Shown: one piece after another, positions 45,453 to 57,860 of the stretch | Layout: every line of letters begins with the position of its first letter | How positions within the stretch are numbered: position 1 is the first letter of the stretch | Source: Sisyra terminalis | Taxonomy: Eukaryota > Arthropoda > Insecta > Neuroptera > Sisyridae | Length of the DNA: 64,000 bases | NCBI GenBank assembly: GCA_958496175.1 | Contig: OY292275.1 | Span: forward strand, 1,488,001 to 1,552,000 | Direction: 5' to 3' | Made by a program: the position numbers and the translations under genes | Notes under the pieces: model-generated | What the model saw: only the letters and a program-made list of their open reading frames with translations | Database searches by the model: none | Told to the model about the DNA's origin: nothing

Positions 45453-45927
45453 AGAAAATTTAAAAATTTTCGGTTAATTATGTACCCTTAATAACATTCT
45501 TGTACTAAGTTTTAGTGTTGAAAATTTTTGGGGCAAATTGTATGGAAACAATACATTAAAAACTCCTTCTCTGTCTAATATATATTAGTTCAGTGAATAA
45601 ATGGTGCAGATTATCTTTCCTTTTCTAACTATTTTTAATGGGATATTGAGTTTATTTCAATTCAAATCCCTGACTTTCCAGGTGAAAATTCATTCGTTTC
45701 TAAAAAAAAAATCGATTTTGATCAAAGTTGTGAAAAATATTGTAAAATAACATCTAAGAATCGTTATTTTTTCCTATAGTATGGAATGATATATTACCTT
45801 TAATGTCTTGAAAACATTTTATAATTTTTTTTTTATTTTTATAAGTATAAGAAAATGTAAGAGTTTCAAATATTAGTATAGATAAATCAGATAGATAGAT
45901 TCAGGTCTCAGCTTCTTTTTTTTTTTT
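45453..45927. repeat. Local duplicates (pairs at 47062-47245 and 44654-44905)
   Basis: 45453-45620 repeats at 47062-47245 (landmarks TTCTTGTACTAAGTTTTAGT, ATTAAAAACTCCTTCTCTGT). 45620-45848 repeats at 44654-44905. Together they show that this 3-kb interval expanded by segmental duplication around the H elements. Confidence 0.8.
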
Positions 45928-47061
45928 GAATAAGAAAACAATACAGGTTGTTTAAGATCGGTTTTTTTCTTTAATATTTTTAATATTCAATTAGCTACGT
46001 TTCGTTACGTATTGTAACTTCATCAGGCTTCTCATCATACATAAATTTCAAAACTATATATTAGGGTGTTTTTTTTTTCTGGGACTATTATTTTTTTTTG
46101 CTCCCATGCCGAAATTTTGTTGGAAATACTTTAAAAAAAATTCCCTGAAAGTTTGAGCTCTTTAATATTAAGTACTCGCTCACAGCGTGTGAATATTTTC
46201 CATTTAAAATACACGTAAACTTTGATTTTTTTTTTTTTGAATTTTTATAGCTCAGCGGCATTTTATGGTATCGCCTCGCTCAAAGTCGCGATTTTTTTAA
46301 CAATTATATGCTCTACAAAAGTGCCTATTGCGGCAAAATCGTAATTTACTCGGGCGAGGTAGTACGGGTCACTAAACCCAAATTTTTCATAGATTTCTCG
46401 TTTTTCTCTCAGTAACTCATCAATTACAAGACCTACAGAAAAAATTTAAATGTCAAATTTATACGAAATTTCATTTCCTACAAAAAAGTTCCAGAAAACC
46501 AAATTGCTAAGATCGATATTTCTCGAGATATTGAGCCTTGAATTTCTCTTACTATAAAATTTTTACGGATTATTGAGTAAAATTTAAGAAAATATTGATT
46601 TTTTATTGCTTATTAAAAATAGGCACTTTTGTAGAGCATACAATTGTAAAAAAATCGCGACTTTGAGCGAGGCGATACCATAAAATGGCGCTGAGCTTTA
46701 AAAATGTAAAAAAAAAATCAAAGTTTACGTTTATTTTAAATGGAAAATATTCACACGCTGTGAGCGAGTACTTAATATTAATATTAAGAGCTCAAACTTT
46801 CAGGAATTTTTTTTTGAAGTATTTCCCACAAAATTTCGGCATGGGAGCAAAAAAAAAATAGTCCCAAAAAAAAAATCACCCTACTATATATATATATAGT
46901 TTCGAAATTTATGTATGATTTACATATTTTGTAATTATTTTAATATTTTTTTTATAGAAGCCTGATGAAGTTACTATACGTTACGAAACGTAGCTAATTG
47001 AATATTAAAAATATTAAATAAAAAAACCGATCTTAAACAACCTGAATTGTCTTCTTATTTG
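45928..47061. mobile_element. Palindromic element H, copy 2, split by palindromic MITE I
   Basis: Opens with an ATAAGAAAACAATACAGGTT arm and closes with AACCTGAATTGTCTTCTTAT. The TAGCTACGTTTCGTTACGTA arm and its mirror match H copy 1. On the right arm, CTGATGAAG...CGAAACGTAGC (46962-46994) keeps an intact CUGAUGA and GAAAC pair. The centre is occupied by an 812-bp insertion at a TA. Confidence 0.75.
46072..46883. mobile_element. Palindromic MITE family I (~812 bp, TA target)
   Basis: TAGGGTG and CACCCTA are the ends, with arms of ~270 bp (for example TGCTCCCATGCCGAAATTTT and its mirror) around ~280 bp of unpaired core. It shares the order of sub-motifs with family F: GAGCTCTTTAATATTAAG, TTTTCCATTTAAA, TTTATAGCTCA and TAGAGCA. 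The two families look like diverged relatives. Flanks suggest a TA duplication, as for Tc1/mariner. Confidence 0.8.
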
Positions 47062-47245
47062 TATAGATATACAGAAAATTAAAAATTTTCGTATAATTAT
47101 GTATCTTTAATAATATTCTTGTACTAAGTTTTAGTGTAGAAAATTTTTGGGGCAAATTGTATGGAAACAATGCATTAAAAACTCCTTCTCTGTCTAAAAT
47201 ATATTAGTTCAGTTAATAAATGAAGCAGATTATCTTTCCTTTCAT

Positions 47246-48252
47246 AACAACCATCAATAATAATGCGTATCTCAACATAGACAACCACACGTCACAATAA
47301 TTATGACGAATCGATACATCTATCAGAGTTACCAATTTAATTACGAATAAATTTCCCATAAATCCTAATTCATAAATGGGGCAAATAGAGATAAAAAAAA
47401 ACTCATTTAATTTTGAATATTTGGAATAAATATAAATTTTCCAAGATCTTCCCGAATCCTAAACGTCTAGACTTTTGACTGTAATTTTCTCGATAATTCA
47501 AACGGAATAAATATATACACCTTCAGGTAGTTTCACCTTTTAAGAACCAGAGATTAACCTTTGAATTTTGATTTTCTTGAAAATTTTTCCTTTTACGTTA
47601 AGGCCTTTACTAAATCTCCAACGCTTTCACGTTTAAAGCCGATTAACAGATGAAAATTTCACTCATTTTTTTACGGAGTTAAATATTTTTATCTTTCGTT
47701 AAGTGAATTCCTTGTGGACTTTGACAGAAAAATTTGTAACAATTTTACTAAATGACCAAAAAATGGGAATGCAATTTTATATATCTGCGTTTAAAAGAAA
47801 CTCGGAATTATTATTATGAATAATTAGTTAGAGATTAGAATTATTGAGGATAAATAGTACAATGACATAAAGGGCAGCCATTCATTTTGAAATTAGCATA
47901 TGAATGCATGTCGTCCGACTGGCCGACCAACCACCGCTTGAATTTCCATTATGAATTTCATAATTTTCGCTCCATTTATGCAATGGACTCTGGATTCTAT
48001 TTCTACCATTTATTTGGCGAGCGGGGGTGGGTGGGTGGTTTTGTAACCATGTAGACTTGATTAAAATTAAAATTAAGCTTGTTTCTGGATGGCTGAAACA
48101 TAATTCTCACCATAGCAAACACAAAACAAAAATCTTTGCATACATTTGGCAAATTTAATTAAAACGATTTAGATTTGATGGGAAAATTAAAGTTTGTACA
48201 CCCCTCTATCAAATTTGCATTTTTTTTTTTTGGGCCAAAATTGAAAAATTTG
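47246..48252. other. Gene-free AT-rich DNA
   Basis: No gene recognised. A G-rich patch (GGGGGTGGGTGGGTGG near 48023) is the only standout. Confidence 0.45.
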
Positions 48253-49515
48253 AAGGAAAATTGAAAGAAAAGTTTGTTGGTTTAGATGCAACTTTTAATT
48301 TTGAAAATTTCCGCCTTTTTTAACTGATTAAAACACAAGTAGGCAATGATCTCAGATCATGGTTGGTATAGCCACCAACTATTAGTGAATATCATCTACT
48401 CACACTATTTCTACAGAATCGGTGAAGATCGTTCGACTTTTATAGAAATAAGTCGAGCCATTTAAAATTCGTTTAGAATTAAATTCGAGTTTAAAAATTG
48501 TTCGCTAATTAATAAATTTTTGGTTCTTATATTATCCCTTTTCACTTAAAAAAGAAATAGGTGAATGGCAATTTTAGTGAGAAATTTAGAACGAAAATTC
48601 TATGGAATTTGTGGTTTATATGTTAAATAACTTACTGAAACTATAATTTAAAAATTTCAACTATTTAATTTTTGATTAATTATAAAAAATGATTTCACAT
48701 TTAAATAAACCTCCATGTTTACAAGTTAAGCATTTGAAATTGACCATCTCTGTTTTTATTATGCATATTAAAATAACTCTTTCTTATATTATCATTAGGA
48801 AATTGAAGGCAAAGTTTATTACTTTAGGTGTAACTTTTAATTTTGAAAATTTCCGCCTTTTTTTTTCTGATTAAAATACAAGTAGGCAATGGTCAAGGTT
48901 TACAAAATACACAGGTTGCCTCATTAGAAAAAAAATGACGTCATACGAAGAATTTTGAAATTTGATTAAGATATCTACGAATTTCTTCTGCATGCGTCAC
49001 GTGGCGTATGAGGCCACCTGTGTATTTTATAAACCTTGGGCAATGATGGCCACCTTCTATTAGTGAATATCTTCTACTCACACTATTTCTACAGAATCGG
49101 TAAAGATCTTTCGAATTTTATAGAAATAACTCGAGCCATTTAAAATTCGCTTAAAATTGAATTCGAGTTTAAAGATTGTTCGGTAATTCGTAAATTTTTG
49201 GTTCCTACATTATCCCTTGTCACATAAAAAAAATAGGTGGATAGCAAAATTGTAAAATTTTATTCAACCCTTTACTGACTTCTAGAATTTATCATTTTAG
49301 TAAAAAATTTAGAACGAAATTTGTATGGAATTATGGTTTATAAGTTGGATAACTTATTGAGATTATAACTTAAAAATTTCAGCTATTAGTTTTGATTTAT
49401 TATAAAAAATGGTTTCACATTTAAATAACCCTCCATACAAGTTTCGCATTTTACATCGACCATCTCTGTTTAAATCATGTATATCAAAATAACTCTTTCT
49501 TATATTATCATTAGG
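48253..49515. repeat. Tandem duplication, ~545-bp units, second split by MITE
   Basis: Units begin near 48253 and 48798. They share TTTTGAAAATTTCCGCCTTT, AAGTAGGCAATG, TATTAGTGAATATC, CACACTATTTCTACAGAATC, CGAGCCATTTAAAATTCG and TCTTATATTATCATTAGGAA. A third, weak partial unit starts near 49758. The MITE at 48894 sits only in unit 2, so it arrived after the duplication. Confidence 0.85.
48894..49038 (+). mobile_element. MITE family M, copy 4
   Basis: Ends CAAGGTTTACAAAATACACA and TGTGTATTTTATAAACCTTG. The flanks GGCAATGGT (48885-48893) and GGCAATGAT (49039-49047) are a 9-bp target duplication with one mismatch; unit 1 of the tandem repeat shows the empty site. TGACGTCA intact at 48936-48943. 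Confidence 0.92.
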
Positions 49516-49869
49516 AACTTATAAAAATGATGTCATATTTCCATATGGAATTTTTGGTACTTTAAAGCCCACTTTTCAAAATAAAAACCGTTTCCGTAAA
49601 TTCTAAACGTAAAAAAGCGATAGTACAAAGAAAATATATAGTTACGCCATCTAAAAACAACAGGAATTCGATAAAACTCCTGAAGGATACATTGATTTTT
49701 AAAATTAAATGTTTCTAACCTTGATATCATTGTGAAAATTAGTATAAATATGAGAAGGCTATGACCATTGACCAGCCATGGCTCACACAATCAGTGAATA
49801 TTCTCTACTAATACTAAACCTACAGAAAGGATAAAAACCGATCAACTTCAACGTATTTAAATAAATCTA

Positions 49870-50406
49870 AGGCTTATAAATTATACAGGTTGTCCCTTTA
49901 GAGAAAATAATGACGTCATCTGAAGTATTTTTAAATGTAAGTCGTCTGGTGGCCAAAGAAAGTACTAGTTTTTGTGTGCTCCTTTACATACAACTATAGC
50001 AATTAGTTAACTAAAAATTAAATTAAAAATAAAATACAATTTTTTTAATTGAAAAAGATATCATTAAGTTAAGACCTTGCATAAAAATTTTAGTTTCCTG
50101 TGCTTTGAATAGTTATGGAATTAAATCACATGAAAATGTAAAAATAAAATTTAATTTTCCACAATACTGATAATAAAAACAAACCGAAAAAAATCCATGG
50201 GAAACGAAATACTTGCAAAAAATCGATTTTTGTGACCTATGATCTTAGATTTCCAAATACTTTTTTGGATGCCAAAATACAAATTTATATGAGTTTATAG
50301 CCGGGTATCCCAAATTCGGGGGGGGGGGGGGGGGGCAAATAATTTAAATTCTTTCTGGATTCATTTTCTAAAATGTTTTTCCTGTGTATTTTATAAACTT
50401 TGAGGA
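49870..50406 (+). mobile_element. MITE family M, copy 5 (long or interrupted)
   Basis: The left part (AAGGCTTATAAATTATACAG, TGACGTCA at 49911-49918) and the right end (TTTTCCTGTGTATTTTATAA) match the family, but ~400 bases lie between, including an 18-base G-run. Either another sequence was inserted or two copies are joined. No 9-bp duplication is evident. Confidence 0.55.
50318..50335 (+). repeat. Homopolymer run of 18 G
   Basis: An uninterrupted G-run after CAAATTC. It could form a G-quadruplex. Homopolymers of this length are also a common site of assembly error. Confidence 0.9.
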
Positions 50407-52244
50407 AAACCTACTTCAACTTTTGAATTTGAAATTCAACAAAATAGCTCAAAAAAAAAATTAAGTATACAAAGATTGTAGGACCCCAAGGCCAGTGTAA
50501 ATATTAAAGGTTCAGAAAAATTCAAAAAAAAATTGAAAATCTGTAAAGTACCATTCAAATCAAACAAAAAAAAAAAACTATGCTTACATCATGCGGGAAA
50601 TTGATATGTTTTATTTTCCCAACGACTTGAAAACCTATGTAAATACAACAGTAACAAATTTCCGGTTTTTGCGGAAAATGGAAATTTAATTTTTATTTAT
50701 ATTCAACCTGATTTAATAGAGTATTTTTTCTTCTCAATGAAAATATTATTTTCTTGTGAAATATTCGCTGGAAGTCTTCCGATATGAACGTTTCACCAAT
50801 CTCTTGCTCAATATTCCTCATTAATAACTATTTTTTTTTTAATAATCAAAGGAAACGAAATCAAGTAACCTATGGACATGTACATCCTAGATCTGGGTTA
50901 TTAAAACAATGTAAAAACCTTACCAAAACCATAACAACCACCGAAAAATTAATAAAATTTACCTTTAGTCAAACTGCATTCCTACTGCACCGCATTCCAA
51001 ATGCACAAAATATCATTTCAAAAATATTGCACAGAAAATTTAATAAAAATATCACTGACAAACACCAAAAAATTAATTAGTGACAAAGAAAAAACAAGCG
51101 TCAATCAAATGTCATACACACAATATATGCATCTAGTAGGCACAAACAAACGGCACGCAGTTCATTTGTTTAAACAAATAAAAAGTTGGCATTAAATTCA
51201 ATTAATTATTTACATTTTTCGATTGCAACTATTTCAATGGCGTCTGTCAAAATCAACAAAGTTAATTTCACTGTTATTGTGCGTAAGACAAGTGATATAA
51301 GTGTACGTGCGACCAACAAAGATATACATATCACCCAACTTTTCCACGATCAAAGTAACAACTCGTTTAATAATTGAGCATCGTAACAATTTAAACAAAG
51401 TTTTTGTTAAATATTTAAGGATTTTAAGAATTAAAAAAAAAAACGAAAAAAATTAAATTGAAATTGGTACATTAGAAAGAAAATTCGTTTTATATCAAGT
51501 TTTATGTTAATCGGCATTTTCATAAGTGTTGTAAACAATAACAAAAGCGCATCGGGTGGCTTGACTTGGCTTGGGTAGCGTGCTATCATCATAGTTGGCG
51601 TCTAGTTTCATTTAATTAGGCGTTTCGGAAAAACTAAAGTTTTTCAAGTGAATTCCGCGAAATATTTATAATATTTAACGGTGAATTATTATATCAATTA
51701 TAGTAAACTTTGTTTTTCTAGTGACAAACATAGTGACTTATTAATTCTGGTGAAAATATTAGAGGTGTTGCGATTTGCTGATGGAGCTTCTTATATAAAG
51801 GTAGAAATTGATTTTATTGAACTTCTAAAGGTACTTTTTTTATTTTTGATAGGTCTAAAAGTCTATTAATTGATAAATAATTTTCATTTTTTTTTTTTGA
51901 AAGTAAATAAAGTTGGACTTTTCAAAGTAATAATTAGTAGGAAATATATTATCTTAGTAGTACTTACAATTTGGTATTGCTTCAGAATTGATGAACGCAC
52001 TTGAATGTTTCTGAGTTCTAAATAAATAAAAGAAAGGAATGTCATAAAAAATGCAATAATTTTTATGGTGTAATGCAACTTGCACACGTGTCTTAATATA
52101 ATAAACTGTGTTACACAAAGTAGAGGAGCTTTTTATGGGTTTCCTCGTTTAATTCGTTCCAAAATCTCTCGAGTTCATATATAAACACAATTTATGTGCA
52201 TTCTTATGTAAACGTAAACTCAAAGTTATTACTTATTATTACAA
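50407..52244. other. No supported gene; cluster of small frames at 50784-51377
   Basis: Three overlapping plus-strand frames (98, 64 and 63 codons) lie at 50784-51377. The last contains MASVKINKVNFTVIVRKTSD, varied in composition and protein-like, but has no domain or neighbour that supports it. The rest is AT-rich with nothing recognised. Confidence 0.3.
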
Positions 52245-52390
52245 TATGATGACCCACATTTTTGGTATTTTTTTTTTTATTAAAAATCAATTTAAAAGTA
52301 TGCTTTCATAAGCTTAAGATCAGAAGATTTTTGCCAGAGGAAAAAAGCGACAATGCATCAAGGAAATTGACAGATTTATTTACATATATA
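52245..52390. repeat. Host segment duplicated around the F elements, copy a
   Basis: TATGCTTTCATAAGCTTAAG and GAGGAAAAAAGCGACAATGC recur at 54274-54412, and the second block also between the two F copies (53211-53264). It marks the original flank of the F insertion. Confidence 0.8.
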
Positions 52391-52391
52391 T

Positions 52392-53205
52392 TAGACTGAT
52401 TCACAAAATGATAAATTATTTTTTTCGTAATTAGGTATATCGAAAATATTGTTGGGAATGACAAAAAAGATCTGTGATTTTCCATTTAAATAACATGGGA
52501 ACAATATTCTCTTGCACTTTGGAATTTTATAGCTCACGTTGATGACAATATTTCGGAATGACCAAGATATATTCTTGTAGAAAATTAAATGATCTACAAA
52601 AAAGGTCACGTACAAGTTTTTGATATATTTATTCCTTCAAAAGTTATTCGAGGTCAAAGTTGAACTAAAGGGAAATTTTAATATTTTTTCAATTTTTTGA
52701 CGCAACCATCAATTTTATGTGAAAATTTTATACATTTTTTGTAGAGCACTTTTTTTTTATAACTTATTTCTATAAAAGTTTCTGACATTTTTCACAGGTC
52801 CTAAGTAATTTAAATAAAATAAAAATAAAAAAAAATAAAAATAAAATAATTCCGGGAATATTATTAATTTAAAACAAAAAATTACGAATATTTTCAGTTT
52901 AATGCAAATAACTTAGGACCTGTAAACAAAATCAAAAACTTTGATAAAAACAAGTTTTAGAAAAAAAAGTGCTCTACAAAAAGTATCCTATAAATTTTTT
53001 TCAAAAATTAATGGTTGCGGTCAAAAAATTGAAAAAATATTAAAATTTCTTCTTTAGTTTAACTTTGACCTCGAATAACTTTTGAAGGAATAAATATATC
53101 GAAAACCTTTTTTGTAGATCATTCAATTTTCTACAAGAATATACCTTGGCCATTCCGAAATATTGTCACCAACGTGAGATATAAAATTTTAAAGTGCAAG
53201 CGATT
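52392..53205. mobile_element. Palindromic MITE family F, copy 2 (right arm truncated)
   Basis: Starts TTAGACTGATTCACAAAATG and follows the family order, but stops after ATATTGTCACCAACGTGAGA...AAGTGCAAGCG, missing the last ~190 bases and the TTTGAATCAGTCTA end. The left arm also lacks the AAGCTCTTAATATTAA block. Truncation abuts the host segment, suggesting recombination with copy 3. Confidence 0.8.
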
Positions 53206-53264
53206 ATTTTTGCAAGAGGAAAAAAGCAACGATGCATTAAGGAAATTGGCAGATTTATAGACAT

Positions 53265-54272
53265 TAGACTGATTCAAAAAAAAATTGATTTTTTTTTCTT
53301 AATTATATCGAAAATATTGTTGAAAATGACAAAAAAAATCCTGTGAAAGTTTAAGCTCTTAATATTAAGAGGTGTCGCATCGCAAATTTCGATTTTCCAT
53401 TTAAATAACATGGGAACAATATTCTCTTGCACTTTGGAATTTTATAGCTCACGTTGATGACAATATTTCGGAATGACCAAGATATATTCTTGTAGAAAAT
53501 TAAATGATCTACAAAAAAGGTCACGTACAAGTTTTTGATATATTTATTCCTTCAAAAATTATTCGCGGTCAAAGTTGAACTAAAGGGAAATTTTAATATT
53601 TTTTCAATTTTTTGACGCAACTATCAATTTTATGAGAAAATTTTATAGGACATTTTTGGTAGAGCACTTTTTTTTCTATAACTTATCTATATAAAAGTTT
53701 TTGATATTTTTCACAGGTCCTAAGTTATTTGCATTAAACTGAAAATTCGCTGAATTATTATATTTTTAACATAAAAATTATTATTTTTTATTTTTATTAA
53801 ACAACTTTGGACTTTTGAAAAATATCAAAAACTTTTATGGAGATAAGTTATAGAAAAAAAGTGCTCTACAAAAAACGTCCTATAAAATTTTCTCATCAAA
53901 TTGATGGTTGCGTCAAAAAATTGAAAAAATATTAAAATTTCTCTATAGTTCGACTTTGACCTCGAATAACTTTTGAAGGAATAAATATACCAAAAACTTG
54001 GACGAGACCTTTTTTGTAGATCGTTCAATTTTCTACAAGAATATATCTTGGTCATTCCGAAATATTGTCATCAACGTGAGCTATAAAATTCCAAAGTGCA
54101 AGAGAATATTGTTCCCATGTTATTTAAATGGAACATCGAAATTTGCGATGCAGCACCTCTTAATATTAATATTAAGAGCTTAAACTTTCACAGGATTTTT
54201 TTTTGTCCTTCCCAACAATGTTTTCGATATAATTGAGAAAAAGAAATCATCTTTTTTTTTGAATCAGTCTAA
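53265..54272. mobile_element. Palindromic MITE family F, copy 3 (~1 kb)
   Basis: Complete: starts TTAGACTGATTCAAAAAAAA and ends TTTGAATCAGTCTAA. Arms include AATTTCGATTTTCCATTTAA, CAATATTTCGGAATGACCAA and GGTAGAGCACTTTTTTTTCT with mirrored partners; centre near 53768. TA flanks fit Tc1/mariner-type targeting. Confidence 0.87.
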
Positions 54273-54412
54273 TGATGTTCCACATTTTTGGTAACTTTCC
54301 TATTGAAAATCAATTTAAAGTATGCTTTCAAAAGCTTAAGATCAGAGGAATTTTGCAAGAGGAAAAAAGCAACGATGCATCAAGGAAATTGGCAGATTTA
54401 TATATAGATATA

Positions 54413-56236
54413 TAGTTTTATTCTTGCAATCAATAAAAGCGGTGAGCTTCGTATAGCGCGCAAATTTCGAATGCATCATTTTCAATATTATACGTTTTAG
54501 AATTTCCGCGAAAAACGCTAACAATGCTCGTGTAGATTACGGAAAGTTCAGAGATCAAACGTGCCAAGTGGAAAGAATGCTCGTTTATGCCCAAGTAAAC
54601 ATCACAGTTTTCGCCATTTGAACAAATCCCACCAACGCATTTTTATTTTCCATCCATATTATTTTTCCAATCAAAATTTTCACGTTTCACCCCATTTTAA
54701 GACTTATCATTTTTTTGAATTAAAATTTGAATTTTGGTGCCTTTTTTATTCAACGCTATTTTCAGTTTGATAAGAAGCCTACTAGAATAAATATATTATT
54801 TTTGGATATCATACTTTATCTTTTTCTATCGTTATTAGTTGGTCATATTTTATCGTTGTTTTATCGGAAACTTTCCATAATTTTAAATTAATGCTCCGGT
54901 TTATTATTTATTGATTGAGATGCCATCTGGTACTAAATATAATTGCTTTACCGAACCTCCATAATACATAATACAAAAAAAAAATCAAACAATTAGAGAA
55001 TTTTGGGCAAAAAAATATACCTACAATACCAACCAACACGTTAATATAAAATCATGGCAATCTTCTCAGTTTCCTTGTTTGCAGTCTTAATGCACTTACT
55101 ATTGGAAATGAAAAAATTACCACCATATTATTTTCTTTTCAAATTGTTATCTACATTGTCATTGTTATGTTACCGTTTTAAATATTATTGAAAAGTTTGT
55201 ACAAATTCAAAATATATTGAAATGTTAATTTTTAATCCCTTGCACTCAAGATCACTATGAGTCATGAGATTTTTAGAATATTTCCACTAAAAAGTTTAAA
55301 AAAGAATATTATATTTATCATTGACGAATTTTGACTAAGAAAATTCTTTTTAATGACCCCAACTGAAAATGACTAGATATCTATTAAATTTCCAAATGCT
55401 CTGATTAAAAATTTAATGTCTAAGAAAGTATATTTCATCCTGTGATTCATTTTTTGAAATTAAGTTAATATTTGACAAAGTTTTTGATATCTTTATAGTA
55501 AAACGACTAAATATCGAGTAACTTTTGGAACTTTCGTAAATAAAAAATTGGCTTCTAATTTTTCCCAAAAGTACCAATAATTTTGCAGAAATATCAACAA
55601 TAAGTAACACAATTTTCGAAAATGTAAATTTTTGAATGTTTTCAACCGTCATTTCCACATTAACCATGACACATACCATACACATATTAAAGAACCTTAT
55701 TTGTCGGAAATATCCTCAACTTTCATTATGATAATAATTATTTTTTCGTATTCAGCACGATTCAAAAGTTATAATGAATAATAATTTTTTTTGCTGGAAA
55801 ATTCAATTGAGAGGGGGGGGGGATGCGGTATCTTTCTGCGACGGATTTTTTGGTTAAAATTATACTTGGGCCCTAATCTATCGATAAATAATACAATTAG
55901 CTTCTCCGCACTTTTTGGGGATTTGCATTATAAATTTCACTTCCACGACTGAACTTTAAGCCTATTATATATTTTTTGGTCAGTATATTGTGTCTTTGTT
56001 GTACATTTTTTATTCAACCATACTTTATTTTTATTGCACATCAAACTTCCTACATACTCCAATTGTAATAAATGATAATACTTACGAATAAATGAAAACC
56101 ATAAAAAATTAGAAGAATTTGGCACAAAATTAAAATATATGATTAAACAAATCTCCTGAACCATTAAGTTGAAACAAAATTACCGCATTAATATTATTTT
56201 TCATTGATTTTTCCAGTTTATGTTTCATTCTCCGCC
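54413..56236. other. Gene-free AT-rich DNA
   Basis: No gene recognised. A weak, diverged copy of the ~335-bp repeat (AAATATATTATTTTTGGATA...) may lie at 54788-54900, and a 10-G run is at about 55813-55822. Confidence 0.45.
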
Positions 56237-57860
56237 AGTGTCTATATCTTATTACTACTTATTTAGTATAGTAAGCTTTTAACGTAATAATATCCTTTCC
56301 GCATTAATTTACGGCAATGTTTCTCATTCAAACGATTATATTGAAATAAACGCGGTTTAAAAATGATTTTTCGTTTTGAATTTTGCGCCATTATCATTCA
56401 ATACTATTTTCGGATTATTAAAATGTACTAGCATAATATGGAACTTTTGGGCATCATATTTTGTCTCTATCTGTCGTTTTCATTTGACCATATTATTATC
56501 TTTGTTGTATAATCTCCCATAGAATTGAATTTTTTCATCGATTATAATGCCCCCCGGTATTAAAAAAGAATCGCGTTTAATATTCTGACAATTTCTGATT
56601 TAACCTTAGGAAAGAATAAAAGAAACGATAAGTTAGGAAAAATTTGTGAAACTTAACTCTAAATAAAAAAAAAAATGGTTAACCTCTTGGAGGCCAAAGG
56701 GGAACCAAAAATACAGTGTTTCTATTATTTTAGGTTAATTGTCCACATTTATGTTTGCATCTCTGTCTATTTCAAATCAATAGTTATCTCTTATTTCTAT
56801 TCAGTTTGGCCATGCTTTTTTGTGTAGCCATAGAGTTGAGCAATTAAATTGAATTTTTCATCGATTACAATGACCTCTGGTAATAAAAGAAAAAAACGCA
56901 CTTAATTAATCACATTTCCTAATTTAACCTATGAAATACTATGAAAGAATTAAAAAAAAAAATAAAAATCAAGAAAATTTTTAGAATTTCAACCATAAAT
57001 AAAAAAAGATGGTTAAATTATATCCCTTGGGGGCTAAAGGGGGACAAGAATACTGGACTACTATAATTTAAGGTTGATTACCGACATTTATATTTTTTCT
57101 CTGTTTAATTCAAATCTGTTGCTATCTCTTATTTTTATTTAATTTAGCCATGCTTTTTGGCGTAGCCATAGAATTAAACAATTAAATTTTGATTTTTTCA
57201 TCGATTACAATACTCTCTGGTAATAAAAAAGGAAAACACGCTTAATTATTCTGACATTTCCTATTTTAACCTCCATAATAATATGAAAGAGTTAAAGAAA
57301 AGATCAAATTTATGAATTTCAACCATAAATATAAAAAATTGGTTAAACTAAACCCTTTAGAGGCTAAAAGGGGAACAAAAATACTGGACTGCAATAATTT
57401 TCAGTTGATTGTCCAAATTATGTTTACATCTTTGTCTATTTCAAATCAGTGGCTATCTCTTATTTCTATTCAATTCAGCCATGCTTTTTGGCGTAGCCAA
57501 AGATTTAAACAATTAAATTTCAATTTTTTCGTCGATTATAATACCCTCTGGTAATAAAAAAGGAAAACGTGCTTAATTATTCTGACATTTCCTAATTTAA
57601 CCTACAAAATAATAGGAAAGAATGAAAGAAAAGATAAGATCCATGTAAAGTAGAGAATTAGGACCATAAATATATAGAAAAATGGTTAAATTAAACCCCT
57701 TGGGGACTAAAGGGAGAACCAAAGTACTTTTTTACCTATTTAGGTTGATTGTCCACGTTTATGTTTGCATCTCTGCTTAATTCAAATCTGTTGCTATCTC
57801 TTATTTCTATTTAATTAAGTCATGCTGTTTTACGTAGTACTACCCCAATTTGCAACGTTA
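56237..57860. repeat. Tandem array of ~335-bp units, array 1
   Basis: CATGCTTTTTGGCGTAGCCA-type markers occur near 56812, 57147, 57479 and 57821, giving 332-342-bp spacing; a more diverged unit precedes them from ~56400. Each unit also has TTCATCGATTACAATG, CCTCTGGTAATAAAAAA, GACATTTCCTAATTTAACCT, TTTCAACCATAAAT and AATCTGTTGCTATCTCTTAT. No shared open frame. A second array is at 61893. Confidence 0.9.

Noticed and set aside
43713..47061. Intact, active hammerhead ribozyme.
   Set aside because: In copy 1 the CUGAUGA box is mutated, in copy 2 stem II pairs poorly, and the surrounding palindrome would compete with the ribozyme fold.
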